Of a stretch of 64,000 nt of DNA, positions 24,833 to 37,393 are shown piece after piece. Every line of letters begins with the position of its first letter. Position 1 is the first letter of the stretch. Below the pieces are notes generated by a model. The model was not told the DNA's origin. It worked only from the letters and a program-made list of their open reading frames with translations, and did not search any database. The position numbers and the translations under genes are program-made. Origin of the DNA: Akebia trifoliata (Eukaryota > Streptophyta > Magnoliopsida > Ranunculales > Lardizabalaceae); contig CM030715.1 in the NCBI GenBank assembly GCA_017979445.1, positions 35,213,756-35,277,755 on the forward strand, given 5' to 3'.

Positions 24833-25191
24833 ATCACTCCGAAAGAAACATAAACTATAATATCATTCATTTCGATTAGCATCTATGATAGATATAAGAT
24901 TTAAAATGAAAAAATATAAGTTCTCCATTATAAAATCAAGGAACCCCACCTCCCATCAACCCATAAAATATATGATTATAATGAGTTCCCAACTAAATCC
25001 CCAGAAATGGAAAGAAAAAATGGAGGACAAAGACACTTCAGGTGTAATAAATCAAAAAGAAATGGCTGGTGGTCATTTTCATTTAGTGAGAGAGAGAGAG
25101 AGGAAATCTCACAAAGGACTCAAAAAAATAGGGGGAGAACTCCTGCTATCACTAACAAGCAGCTCATGGATCTAGGAAGAGAAGAATGGGC

Positions 25192-25199
25192 TTTATATA
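25192..25199 (-). promoter_or_regulatory. TATA box of the MIR319 unit
   Basis: On the minus strand the site reads CCTATATAAAGCCC, a canonical plant TATA box. Transcription would start near 25160-25170, leaving a leader of about 330 nt before the foldback. The leader contains a (GA)n tract near 25090-25102 and a 15-codon ORF starting at 25167. Confidence 0.6.
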
Positions 25200-25983
25200 G
25201 GTAGGAGAGAGGTTGATATTAGAGCATAAAAATGGTTAAAAGAAAGTATAATGAAAAAATTAAATGAAAGTTATTCTTCTTGCTTCCATATAACCTCCCT
25301 CCAATCACACCAGCATGATTGAAAGCCATCACTTCCTTTCATTATTCCTCATCTTTTATATGACTTTATAGCATACAAGAATGTTTTAAAACTTGACTCA
25401 TGTATTGAGTCAACTCGATAACTCACGAGTCAACTTGGTCTTGTCAATAACAAATATATTTGTATATGAAATATATTTTTAATATCATAAAATTTTAAAA
25501 TATATTTATTTGCTATTCCGAAAAATATTAGATATACGACACATTACTCTGTCTAGATTCTAAAATGATTTGATAAGTTTTTTCTTTGACTCAATAAATC
25601 TACCATTAGTGATTGTGTATATCTGACTCATCCCAAATTTCCATCTAGTTGAGTCTAAGTCATCCAAATTTCAAGGAGACTCCCTAGCTTTATAATTGTA
25701 TTCTGTACAGTAAAATAATCATTCATTTCCCTCCAAAACCTACTAAATATGGCGTAGTTTAGATGTCATTAATTAGCATTAATAAATAATGCATGAATCT
25801 TATTAACCGGATCCTTATGTTATGTGTGTCGTTTTTGTACACAAATCTTGCTCTTACGCTTTGAGAATTGGTTATCCTTCAAAAGCCTTTCCGAAATATC
25901 GAATCATCAATCTCAAAGGTTGGAAACTTGCTATCTATGAAAAATCATGTTTCATCCACCTATTTATTTTAAAAAAATAAGCA

Positions 25984-26137
25984 GGGATGAAACTAATCGT
26001 TACAATTACGTGGTCCGACCTCATGAAAGTTTCTCAGTGTGTAATAGAGTAAGTCAAGAAACTACCTAGTTTCAAACACATAAATGGTGGGAGCAAACCC
26101 TTGTCACTAATTTTACCACTAAGCCAACCCCCCTAAG
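25984..26137 (-). mobile_element. tRNA-derived SINE, family 2
   Basis: On the minus strand it begins GGGGGGTTGGCTTAGTGGTA, with A box TGGCTTAGTGG, followed by GGGTTTGCTCCCACC and a B-box-like GTTTGAAAC. This head is typical of plant tRNA-derived SINEs. The tail after TTGACTTACTC is diverged. Confidence 0.55.
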
Positions 26138-27602
26138 GTTTTCATCCACCTTGTTAACTAATTTTCTTTTCTTAAATAAATCTTGATTGTGCTTAAAAGC
26201 ACAAATACTAAAAAATTTCAACAGCAAAACTTTATTGAATATTTATTACTATAAGTTATAATATTAATCAAGGATCATTTGGTTATTAATTGTTGGAAGC
26301 CGTGAGATTCATAGAAAAGCAATATTGGTAAATATTAGATAAACCATGAAAACGGTGAGAGGAAAATAACAACATGTGAACATGGGATGAGTGCAAATGA
26401 CAATGAATAAGAATGGAATGCATGAACTCATAACTTAAGGAAATGGAACTGATTTATTTTCTTAGAGATATTGTTATTTTTAGGTTTAAAAAATGATTAT
26501 GTTATTTTAGTACAAGAGCGTAAGTTATAGATACAAACAACAACCATGTTAATATTTGAATAGGGTCAAAAGCCTCTATTTAATAAACATTTCGAGTTAG
26601 TATATAAATTTGAAGGTGCCCAAGAACTTAAGATATTTTTAAACATGACATTTCTATTCTCTCACTCTATGTATGGATGATAATAACAACTTATACATTT
26701 TAGAATTCCACGTTTTAATTGTGAAATATAAGATACAAAATTTAGTAATCTACGTAAAGTGCATCAATGATTTATTTAAGTCTCAAATAAAGCTATTTTT
26801 TTGGTTAATTTAAGCTTGGTAGTTTATAAATATTATAATTTATAATGTAGTTCGAGGAGAATTGTATAAAGGTGCATGAGATACATAGAATCACTGCCAC
26901 GTATTTCATCACATTTTGACAGCTTATATGATTTAATAAGAGATACAATAGAATATTTGTTTAGGAATATCATCATTTAGGAATTTTCAGTTATGGTTAG
27001 TATAAATTAGAGGTCAATAAGAAATATGTCAGCCAATTTTCAATTTTTAGAGTCTTATGAGTTTATTTACACCCTATTAGGATTTTTTTTTATAATAGCA
27101 TTGAATTTTAATAGAACTACTTTCTTTCATGGAATCAAAGTTTAAGATTTGATAAGAGCATGATCTTGGGAGTTGACTCCAATGCTAGTTTAGTTGTGCT
27201 GTAATGATAGAGAAATTAAATATTCTATTCTAAGAAATCTTATCGATTAAGATTTTCTAGTTATGGTTAGTATAAGTTAGTATCAATTAGGTTTTCCAAT
27301 CAATGAATGTTTTATGTTTCTACTTATAGGTTTTCTACTTATAAGTTAGAGTATCAATTAGGTTTTCTGATCAATGAATGCCTAATGTTTCGGTAGGGTT
27401 TGATATGCTTCGAATCAATAAGAGGAAAAAATTGCATTTGTTTAGTGAGTGTTAGGTGGGTGTATGCCGTAAAACATAATAAAACCCAAAAGGGTATTTA
27501 CATACTTATAGATTATTGGCATTTAACGTTTAAGTGGGTGTGGTGAGCAAAAAAGTGGTGTAAATAACAAGCCCCTTCAATTATACTTACTATTAAGAGT
27601 CA

Positions 27603-27772
27603 TGCTAAAGTGACATTGAAATTTACATTTGGAGGTGGCCACCGAACCACTGATGCTTTCACTCTGATCTCGACAAAAAACATCTATGGTACCATACACA
27701 CTTGCATGTTAGCAATGTGTGAAACGATGTAAATTTCAATGTCACTTCAACATTTTCCTACTATTAATCCTC
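27603..27772. mobile_element. Foldback MITE, AAGTGACATTGAAATTTACA TIR
   Basis: The left end CTAAAGTGACATTGAAATTT and the right end AAATTTCAATGTCACTTCAA are inverse complements over about 25 bp. The copy at 33096-33268 shares termini and layout. Confidence 0.65.
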
Positions 27773-28289
27773 TACTCTTCTTGGAATTCCCCCCCCCCCC
27801 CCCTTCCTTTTTTTATTTTTTTTTTATTTTCTTTTATTATAATCTCTCCAATTGGAAATTATTTCTTTTAGCCTCATGAACATGCTTCATACGTTTTTGC
27901 AAAAGACCAACGTGGGCTTAATTTAATGAGACAACAATTTTGAAAATTTTAAAATGAAAGAAATGTGATAATGATGGACTTCATAGGGAGGCGGACCAGA
28001 ACAAGCACGATTGGATGTTTGTGGCTATTCATCAACAAGTCATTCATGAGATCAAGGATTGATACTTAATGGAACCAATTGTACATTCCTTCTTCAAAAG
28101 ACCAGGTGATTGTGGAAGAATAGTAGAAATAAATCGGAGTAAGTCATAAATGATTAAGATGAATTCTGTGTATTGTAATAATGTGTATCAAATACTCTTT
28201 GTAGGGCATCTTATTTGCATACATTAACTTTTGGATTAACATGAATTAGAATCAATTAATAGATTAGATCTATTAATCATTTATAAATG

Positions 28290-28510
28290 AATAATGATTT
28301 TTTAACTAAAAAGTCTTCACTCGGTCGACATGGAATGAACACGGAACCATAAATTCCTTTCCTTGGGATACACAACTACACATATTTTATGGAGATAGTT
28401 GTATGTCCCAAAGAAAGAATCTATGATTGCGTGTCTGTGCCACATCAATCAAGTATTGACTGAGTGAAGGTTTTCTAGTTAGAAAATTAGGACTCTTGTT
28501 ACTTTTCTAT
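28290..28510. mobile_element. Foldback MITE, AAAGTCTTCACTCGGTC TIR
   Basis: The left end ATGATTTTTTAACTAAAAAG, then TCTTCACTCGGTCGAC, is mirrored by GACTGAGTGAAGGTTTTCTA and GTTAGAAAATTAGGACTC. The element matches the one inserted at 46642-46830. Confidence 0.6.
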
Positions 28511-28670
28511 TTTAGGAGGCCTTGAACATTTGACCTAACCTAATCGGTGAAACGCCTCAATTCAATAAACCCAAGATCTATATATCTACTCTAACATTAT
28601 CTTTTTTAACTTAATCTAATTCGGAAAAAAATGAATTCAAAGGATATCTATCAATTGAAATCTATATGCA

Positions 28671-28925
28671 TTACTAGAAAAAAAAACTCCAAATATTATG
28701 TTTTTAATGATGTCTATAAGAAAAAAAGTAATGTCTATTCTTTGGATGAATGTAAAAGGTGGTTTTTAGACACCAATTTTTTCAATTTTTTTTTTTTTAA
28801 GATCAAATATAAATCGATGTCTAAAGTTTCGCATTTTTTTGTGTGATGCCTTCACTCCTGAAAAATGCACTTTAATTTTAAAAATTGATGTTAAAAAAAT
28901 GATGTCTAAAGTCTTTTTCTTAGTG
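28671..28925. mobile_element. Possible CACTA-type non-autonomous element
   Basis: The right end reads TCTTTTTCTTAGTG, the inverse of CACTAAGAAAAAGA; the left end reads TTACTAGAAAAAAAAACTCC. The words ATGTCTAAAGT and ATGTCTA(A/T) recur inside as subterminal repeats. A T at the first TIR position makes the call tentative. Confidence 0.4.
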
Positions 28926-31629
28926 TCAAATGTTAAAACATTTACAAATATGATGGGATTGACTCATGAGTCCAAATCAAGAGATAAATATATAAATATA
29001 TAATACTAAATCTTTTAAAAATAAGATTAAATTTTTATATTTCTAAAAGATACTGACCATTTATGAAAGTCATTTTTTAAAGAAAACAACTCTGATAAAA
29101 TTAAAAAAAAAAAAAAATGCCTCAAGTTCCAATTTGAGTAACTTGATCTTAAATCTCTGATAATTTCAAATGAAAAAAAAAAAAAAAACTCATCTTTTCC
29201 CCCTAATAAACTTCATGCCCAAATAGAATAGAAAACTAAGAGAGAGAGAGAGAGAGAGAGAATAAAAATATTAAAAATATTTATTCATGTTCTTAAAACT
29301 AATTTATTTATACAAATTTGTGAACAAACCGTTACAATAATAAAAGAACTCTAAACTAATATTTTCTAAGAGAAAGTACGTGTTCTTAAACTTTTAAGAC
29401 AAATTTTTAGACATATTGAACCCATTCAAGTTTGCCTTTAAATCATCATCTTCAGTCTCTTTGTCAAAACCCTTTTATTATCACAAAAAAAATATATTTA
29501 GAAATCATTGAGATATATTTTTTTTCTATCACAAAAAAAATATCACATGTGAATAATTTTCAACTTGGGTGAAAAGTAGAAACACTTCAACTCTCACAAA
29601 AAAAAGAACATAAAAAATAAATGAAATATCATTTTTATTATAATTATTCTTCACTCATTTATGCTCTCTAAATCTAACATATTTATATTAATTTGTGAAC
29701 AAATCAATTCACCATTAAAAAGATTCTAAATTTAAGCTAAAATTTTATTAGGAGAAAAATAGGAGTTGAATGAAGATAAATATCAAATTAAATAAAAATA
29801 TAAAAAAATTCAATGTAAACATGGAGGTGGAGATTAAGAACCGAATCTCGTGAGATTTTTCTTAATTTTTTTAAAATAAATAATCTGTTAGAGAATTACA
29901 GAAAAATTATAATTAATTAATCAAGACTTAATTAAGATAATAAGATCATTAAAATTTATTAGCACTAAAATGTTTTCAAATTGATTGATATTAAGTTTAT
30001 TATAAAGTAGAAATTCATCGATTATCCAAATAAAATAGGTACATATCTTTCTTTGTAGATTTAAGAAATTTCATACTATTAACATTAAAAAAATCTATCC
30101 TGTATAATATAACAAAATAAGATTAAACAAAATAAAAAATAGGTAAACTTAGTTTTTTCGTTAGTAAAACATCGAGGCCCACCCATGTAGAATACGTTGT
30201 CATTAAAGTGTTAATCACTCCCATTCGATAGCGGCTCTCGATTATGACAAAATCAATCGTTGAGACAACGAACTTGACCATGTAGAATGTCCTTAAAATT
30301 AAAGAAAATAATGAAAAAAAAAATTGATAAATTTTCTTTCAACCCTTTTATTGTCTATATCTTAATTTTAAGATTCTTGCAAGACTAAAATTAGAAATTT
30401 TCCTCTTTTCTCATATCCGTTTCATTTTTAGTGAAAAAAAAATTAATTTAAAGAAATTAATCTTATTACCTTACTCATTCCCTTTTTATGAGTCATAAAT
30501 CAAATAACAAAAATAATAAAAATAAATAAATGATCTGTCAAATATATAATGAGAATTAAGAGACCATTGAAACAATTCTTGAAAGATCAAAATTAAGATT
30601 TTTCCTCTTCTCTCATCTTGACCTCTTTTTTGAATTTTTATATAGAGGAATGAGACTAATTAAAGAGATTAATCCCATGATCTTCTTATGACTCATAAAT
30701 CAAATTTAAAAAAAAAAAGAATAAATGATAATAAATTTTTTGAAGAAAAAATTGTCAATCAAATAATGAGAATTAAAAGATCATTTAAGCACTAAATGAT
30801 AATGGCTTAAATCACAAAATAATTACATAAAATAATAAATATATAGAATCACTACTTTAATAAAGATTATTTATATGTGGTTGTTGTGCATCGCTAAAAG
30901 ACAAAATAAACTGATATAAATGAAATTTATTAATGGACAAAGGTATTTTACTCAAGTGAAAAAGTTGTTCAAAGCAATTCTCTTTTTTATATAGGTAATA
31001 TACTATATATATCATTTTAAGTTTATATTAGTGTTTTAAAAATTGGACCAGACAGACAGTTCAATCGGTTCCAACCGGATTTAATAAAAATTTCGGTTCA
31101 GTTCATTGAGGATTGGAACCTAGTTAAGAACCATTGATTTTCATGAAATAATGGTCTAATTATTAAAATCGTCAAGATCGGTCAAATTGATTAACAACTA
31201 ATTCTATTATTAACTTTTAAAATGCCAAAGAGTAGCTGCATGCTTACCGTTTTTGTTGTGCAACTACGTCATCAGTGCCATATCTTGAGAGTTTTCTATT
31301 GAAACTTTCTTAAATTTAATTATTAGACAATGTAAATATACATAAATTATGGAATTTTACAAAAAGTTCAAAACACATACAAGTTTTTTTTTTAATTTAA
31401 AAAAGCCTTCATAAGCTAAAGGGTGGGTTTCTAAAACTTGCTATGAAATTATTAAAAAAAAAAAAAAAAATTCCTTCTCAATGTATATATTTCAATTTTT
31501 AAATTTAATTGTCATTTCTTGAATAATATTGAAAATTAAAATAATTTAATTCTTTAAATTTTAATTATATTTATTTGTCATCTATATATTTATGGGCAGC
31601 ATTCGAGAATCAATTTTAAGGAGACAACA

Positions 31630-31960
31630 TTAGGAAACAAAATTTATCCTGTATAACTTAAAAGTTTTAGATTACGCTGATTTTTTATGAGGATGATCTC
31701 TATGATGAGGAGACCATCTTTAAAAAAAAATCAGCCCAATTTGAAATTTCTAACACTATCTAAAGTGATTTATAAATTAACGATAAAATTGACGATCTAT
31801 TATTATTCAACTTTGTAAATCACTTTTGATGGGGTTAGAAGTTTTAGACTGGGTTATTTTTTTTGTGAGGATAATCTCCTCACTATAGAAATCATTCTCA
31901 CAAAAAATAATTCAAATCCAAAACTTTTAAGTTATATATAAGGCAAATTTTGCCTCCCGA
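31630..31960. mobile_element. Palindromic element, family shared with 41.5 kb
   Basis: The left arm (ACTTAAAAGTTTTAGATTAC, GATGATCTCTATGATGAGGA) is mirrored on the right (ACTATAGAAATCATTCTCAC, AATCCAAAACTTTTAAGTTA). The centre has AAAGTGATTTATAAATT paired with TGTAAATCACTTTTGATGGG. The 41.53-41.88 kb element has the same arms. Confidence 0.6.
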
Positions 31961-32406
31961 CGTTGTTTACTTGAGATTGTTGTTGAACGCTTTCCTATAT
32001 AGGGATCGATTCGGATGAATTAAATCCTGATTGGATCCGATTTGATCCATAGAACAAAATTTTGATTTGACCATTGATCCGGTTTTTCAAACGTTGCTCT
32101 GTATTGTATTTCTTCTCTCCTTTTTAAATTACACATTCCAACTTTATTTTTTTTTCTCTTATACCCTTTTAATATGGTATCTTTAATGGACAAGTTATTA
32201 GGTGATTTATTCATGGATAAAGATTATGAGAAAAAATTCTGGGACCTACAAAAACTAAAGTATATGGGAAGCAGCTCTAATTTTTTTGAATTGAAGGTGC
32301 TGCATATAAATGTTTCGGCAATTTTAATTGGCTGAAAGAGTGAGGAATCTATCAAGTTTACTTGGAGAAGAATCGAGAAACGACGAGAAGGAAGAGCCCA
32401 TAATCA

Positions 32407-32583
32407 ATGATGGCAAGTAGGAAAATAGTTTTGGTGGGTCCTGCGGTGGGGGTAATAACAACAGATTCGCTGTCTTGTCAGTGCAGAAAAGCTGTCTACG
32501 AAACTACTTTTTTCCATTACTTCGGCACCATATGTCGAGTCACAACTGACAGTTTCATTTTCATTCCCACAAATGTTACTTAG
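32407..32583 (+). other. 58-codon ORF of unknown status
   Basis: ATG at 32407 opens a frame beginning MMASRKIVLVGPAVGVITTD and closing at TAG 32581-32583. The surrounding 400 bp are less AT-rich than the neighbours. I do not recognise the peptide and see no splice continuation, so it may be chance. Confidence 0.2.
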
Positions 32584-32892
32584 CTTTCCTTAACTAAATC
32601 ATATTGTCTATCTTTCCATCTTAAACCCTAGATTCGCTTGCGTACTATATCTCTCTACTTGTCCAAAAATAAAAAAGGTGATTTCGACACACCCCCTTCA
32701 TATTTTGCTGAATATTAAGATACCCAACCCGAAATTTTCGAAAAGGAGACGCACATTTCTTGACTTGGGTCAGTACTGAAAAATTAATTGAAATTGACTT
32801 TAAAATATCCTCATCATCAACCTCTAACTAAAAATCATTAATTTTTTTTTTTTTTTTTTAATTTACAATTATAGGATACATTATTTTTTGAA

Positions 32893-33068
32893 TAATGCTG
32901 AAGTGACCTTGAAGATTGACCTCATTTCACACTTTCCTTGTATGCATGTTTGTACGAACCATAGATTTTTTTCCTCAAGATAAAATGAAAAGCATCTATG
33001 ATTTTGTGTGCACCGTCACGTTAGGAAAGTGCTAAATTAGGTCAATCTTGAGGTCACTCCAACAATAC
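32893..33068. mobile_element. Foldback MITE, GCTGAAGTGACCTTGA TIR
   Basis: The left end ATGCTGAAGTGACCTTGAAG and the right end TCTTGAGGTCACTCCAACAA are inverted, with inner arms CACTTTCCTTGTATG and CGTTAGGAAAGTGC. It lies about 30 bp from the next MITE. Confidence 0.65.
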
Positions 33069-33095
33069 TCTTATTTTTTTAACTATTCGATATTA

Positions 33096-33268
33096 GAGTA
33101 ACATTGAAATGTACATAGATTCTCACATTGTTGATGTGGAGGTGCACACATAACCATAAATGCTTTTCATTTGTATCTCGATGAAAAGTATCTATGGTTT
33201 TGTACATACATCCATGTCAACGATGTGAAAATTGATGTACATTTTAATGTTACTTCAACATTTCCTTT
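33096..33268. mobile_element. Foldback MITE, TAACATTGAAATGTACAT TIR
   Basis: The left end GAGTAACATTGAAATGTACA pairs with the right end TGTACATTTTAATGTTACTT. Internal CTCACATTGTTGATGTGG and CATGTCAACGATGTGA are also mirrored. It is related to 27603-27772. Confidence 0.65.
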
Positions 33269-36226
33269 CTTCAAGGTTTAGACTCGTTTCTTTCCCTCCC
33301 TGTCATTTATCTAAATGCACCACAATCGTAAAAGGTTAAATAAAAAAATAAACTCACTCAATGACCTGTTATTGATTAGGTCTAAATGGGTTTGTTAAGA
33401 ATCTATAAAAATGTTATCAAAAATATTCATTAGGAATTTTTTTTTCAATTTTAAGTGGGATGCATTTTGAGTGCTTATAGGAGACAATGAGTGCTTGTCT
33501 TCATTAATCCACGCACTTGATTTTTTTTTTTACCCAAAAATCCATTAACATGATCCTAACTTAAGAAGATAAAATCTTGATATTGAAGATGAGAGGAAAA
33601 AAAAAATTACCTAAATACTTAAGATGACTAATTTTGAGGATGAAAAATAAAGATTGGAGAGGGTGTGTAAATCATTTTATAATAGTCTTCTAGAGCCGAA
33701 CGAAGGCAAGGATTATATCATCAGTTTGACAATACAGGTGTATCTTAAATATTTACCAAAATCCCAAGGGGTATGCCTGAATTATCCAAGATACAATGGG
33801 TCCATTTGCGCAGAAGATGCCTCTCTTCAGAAACGAGACAACGAAGAGAGGGTCCATCCTCAGTTGTAGAAGACAAGTACCAATGCAACCGTAAACAAAT
33901 GGGTTGTCCCATAAAGAACCTCATGTGCTCAAACAGCTGTTGTTTTTTTTTTTTATATTCTTTTTTCCCTCACTTTTGATTCATAATTTTCTCTTTCCTT
34001 CTTTAATAGCTTGTTGTCCTCTTAGATTGCCAGAAATAATTCGTAACTGGCACATGGTCTTTGAGTCTCCCTGATTAATACTGTCTCTCAATTGGATTTT
34101 TCTCTTTTTCATTTATTTGTACGATTGGGTAGCAGACTTTGTCAAGGGAAAATGAATTCTTTTTCTTAAAAAAAAAAAAATGAATTTCTATATTTGATAT
34201 TCTTTAAGTAAAAAAAAAAAATGGAAAATAGAGTTGATTTTTTGTATTGGGGCTAAACGCCAGACAATTGCCACCAAGAGAGAAAATTATTTTCCACTTG
34301 CAGAGATGTCCTATCATAAACTAGCAAATTGTATTTTTCTGAGAAAATCATTTTCCCATGATTTCCGAAGCAATCATAAAGACCCTTAGCTATAACTTTA
34401 TTTTAATTTTTTTTTTTCCAAAAAAGCATGAGTTCTTATGAGTGTTTTACTAAATCACTGATTAATTATGGGATCAATGCCTTTTCAAAGACTAATGATA
34501 AACTGAGGCGCTAGTGGTGCTCATAGTCACTAACTTTTTCAAAAAGACATGTTTAAATCGTGGTTTTATAAGTTGTCGATTAAATCATGAATGAAGTTTT
34601 GAAAAAATCGCATTTTCAAACTTTGTGATCTAATCGTCCAATTCTTGGATAGTTTTTTCATAATTAATTTAACATTTCATGATTATTTTTAAAAAATTTT
34701 AAACCCAAAATGATGTTTTAACAATTTAATAAAAATTAAAGGTAATATTTTAATAAAAATAACTTTTTCTAAAACTAAAATTGAACTCTAAACTCAGATA
34801 TCAAAACATAATCCTAATTTTTTTCTTTTATAATTTATTTTTATAGGTTAAATAGGATTTGATGATATGAATGATAATATCCTTTAGTAGAAAAAATTAT
34901 ATTGTTTTAACACTATTTCATTTTTTTTTTCTAGTTTTTTAACTTTTTTCCTTACCGACTTTTTCTTGAACTCCAACTTGGTGATTATGGTCGTGGCAGT
35001 GCACAAAACTATAGATCTTTTTCTTTGTCCCAAAGAAAAAGATCTATGATCCGTGCATTGCCATGAAAAGAACATAAGTCAGGAGCATCAGTTTATCGTG
35101 ACTTTTTTTCAAATTAGTAAATTTGCATTTTAAGAAACAAACTACATAGATCAGGGTGAGGCTAAACTGATAGATTGAAGATAATTGGTTTTGAGAATAA
35201 AAATCAAGACCTCTTTGAGTATGAAGTTGAGAGTATTTTATATCACTTTTTTTTCAGCATTCTACAAAGAAAATATTGGTCAAGGGAAAAAAAATTATTT
35301 CTCAACTCAATAACCTTATCAATTTGGAAAATGTTTTTAAAACCTGTTGATCCCATAATTTTATAAGTACTTTATACTGTTCTAATAATTTCTCCTTATA
35401 ATGTTGGTATTCTTACTTCCATAATGAATTTTGTGCCCCCACCACATGCTGTTAATGTGATATATTCACTTTATCAGACCGTTGAAAAACCACATAAATT
35501 GCCACATACATCAACCAAATCAAGTGAAATTACATTATAGATCGCATATATGTCCATTCAACTTTCCACTTCACCATGCAAAATGATGTGTGCCATACAC
35601 TTGTTCACATAATATACCACAAGTGATACCATAATTGAAGCATGAATTAGAGAGAGTAAGATTTGGTGGTTGGCGAGGGGATCCACTATATATGGATTCA
35701 TTTGGTCTGTCGGGGAACCAGTTTTAATACCAAGAAACATCCATCCAAAACCAGGTCCCTCGTGAGAAACAAGCTGATGATACAAGAGGCGTAGGTAACT
35801 AACATGATACATACACTATATATCTCCGAGTCTCAATAAAGGCAAGTGCCAAGGTGGTTTGTAACAATGAGTGATTGTCATTATTGTCCCTTTGTCATTT
35901 GGATCAATAAAAAGATTACAAGTGAAAAGCAAATGAAGACTTCTTGGATGTATACGATTTTAATCGAACTAATATCAACCCATCGTACCTCTAAATTCTA
36001 TTTGTCCTCCTTATGCAACATACACCTCCCTTCCCCACTTCAACTCCCATCGACACAAAAATAATCAAGTAAGCAGTGGCTCGATGTAAAGTAAGACGAA
36101 CACGACTCCATCGACCAACCTAGTGTTATACACATTAGGTTTGTGTAGTATTATTTATTCATTATTATTTAAAAATTATAAAATAATATTAATAATGTTA
36201 AAGAATAAAAGAAAAAAAAGGAAAAA

Positions 36227-37393
36227 AATTACTTAAAGAACCTCACAGAGGGACTTCTTTCTAAATAGTCCTTAAATTTTTCTACTTAACTGAACAAGAC
36301 ATTTAGTAAACTTTTTCTTTCTAAACATCCCTGAGGACCATTTTCACCATTTTGGCGTGTGAACTGTCTAAACTACAATTTTCTCATCTTTTTCACATAG
36401 TTAGGTTTTCTAATGATAATTGCAATCATTTTCGACGATCTTTGATTATGAATGACGAATAAAAAATAATATTATCTTAATTTTGAGCATTTAGATGTAT
36501 TTTTTTTTATGATTTATAATATAAAAAAATTGAAGAATAAAGTTGAGATTCAAATTTTTTTGATGATTACATCGTAACTCTTGATTTACAATCATAATTG
36601 ATGCATTATTGGGTATTTCGAGGAGATTAACCAAGAATCAAAGTTGAAAAAATAGAAAAAAAAAATGAAAAATATTATTTGCATTACAGCATCAAGTTCA
36701 CCACTTTTTATTTAATTATTGTTGAGTTCGACGGTAACTAAATATAAAGTGGTGAACTAGACACTAAGTGATGAGTTCAACACTTTTTAACTAGTGTCGA
36801 GTTTGAGGGTAATTAAATAAAAAGTGGTGAACTTAACACTAAGTTGCACTAATTTTTAACTTAGTATCGAGTTCACCAAATTTTAATTTAGTGTCGAGTT
36901 CAATGGTAATTAAATAAAAAGTGTTGAATTTGACGTTGTAATGCAAATCAGATTTTTTTTTTTTCATTTTTCAATTTTGATACTTGGTTAATCTTCTTGA
37001 AATACCCAAAAATGCATCAATTATGGTTGCAAATCAAAAGTTACAATGTAATTATCAAAAAAGTTTAAATCTCAACTTCGTTCTTCAATTTTCTTTTTAT
37101 AAATCATTGAAAAAAATAAATACATCTACAAGTTCAAAATCAAGAGAATATCCTTCTCCATTCGTCATTCATTATTAAAGATCATCGGAAATGATTGCAA
37201 TCGCCGTTGGAAAACCTAACTATGTGAAGGAGATGAAAAATGGAAGTTCGGGTATTTCACACTCCAAAATGGTGAAAATGGTCTTCAAGGACCATTTAAA
37301 AAGAAAGGTTTACTAAATTTCTTGTTCAACTAAGTCGAAAAACTTAGGGACCATTGAGAAAGAAGTCCCTCTGCAAGGGTCCTTTAAGTAATT
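36227..37393. mobile_element. 1.17-kb foldback element with repeat-rich loop
   Basis: The ends AATTACTTAAAG and CTTTAAGTAATT are exact inverse complements. Complementarity continues for roughly 450 bp per arm, for example CAGAGGGACTTCTTTCT on the left and AGAAAGAAGTCCCTCTG on the right. The central ~270 bp consist of direct and inverted copies of a GTGTCGAGTTCACCACTTTT / TTAAATAAAAAGTGGTGAAC unit. The open frames inside are arm sequence and not coding. It looks like a non-autonomous foldback transposon; the superfamily is unknown because I found no clear target duplication. Confidence 0.75.

Larger units (their letters stand above)
25205..36226. other. Gene-free, very AT-rich interval
   Basis: After the MIR319 promoter, no protein gene can be supported over 11 kb. 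Recognisable items are a SINE (25984-26137, -), foldback MITEs (27603-27772, 28290-28510, 32893-33068, 33096-33268, about 34935-35105), a CACTA-like element (about 28671-28925) and a palindromic element (about 31630-31960). A (GA)n tract lies at 29238-29262, a poly-C tract near 27788-27804, and a 58-codon ORF at 32407-32583. The segment 29.2-31 kb is nearly all A/T with repeated TTTTTCTCTTCTCTCAT-like words. Confidence 0.55.

Noticed and set aside
24885..25204. Plus-strand frames of 65-96 codons
   Set aside because: They lie antisense to the MIR319 leader and include a GA tract; composition is not coding-like.
30990..32095. Possible single large transposon with TTTTAAAAATTGGACC / GGTTTTTCAAACG ends
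   Set aside because: The ends are only loosely inverted and another palindromic element lies between; the evidence is too weak to list.
33654..33979. 71- and 68-codon plus-strand frames
   Set aside because: They overlap in different frames, show no recognised motif and have no splice continuation.
36692..36960. Repeat array considered as CRISPR-like
   Set aside because: Repeats are alternately inverted and diverged without unique spacers, and the host is a plant.
36984..37178. 64-codon frame
   Set aside because: It lies in an arm of the foldback element and has no recognisable homology.
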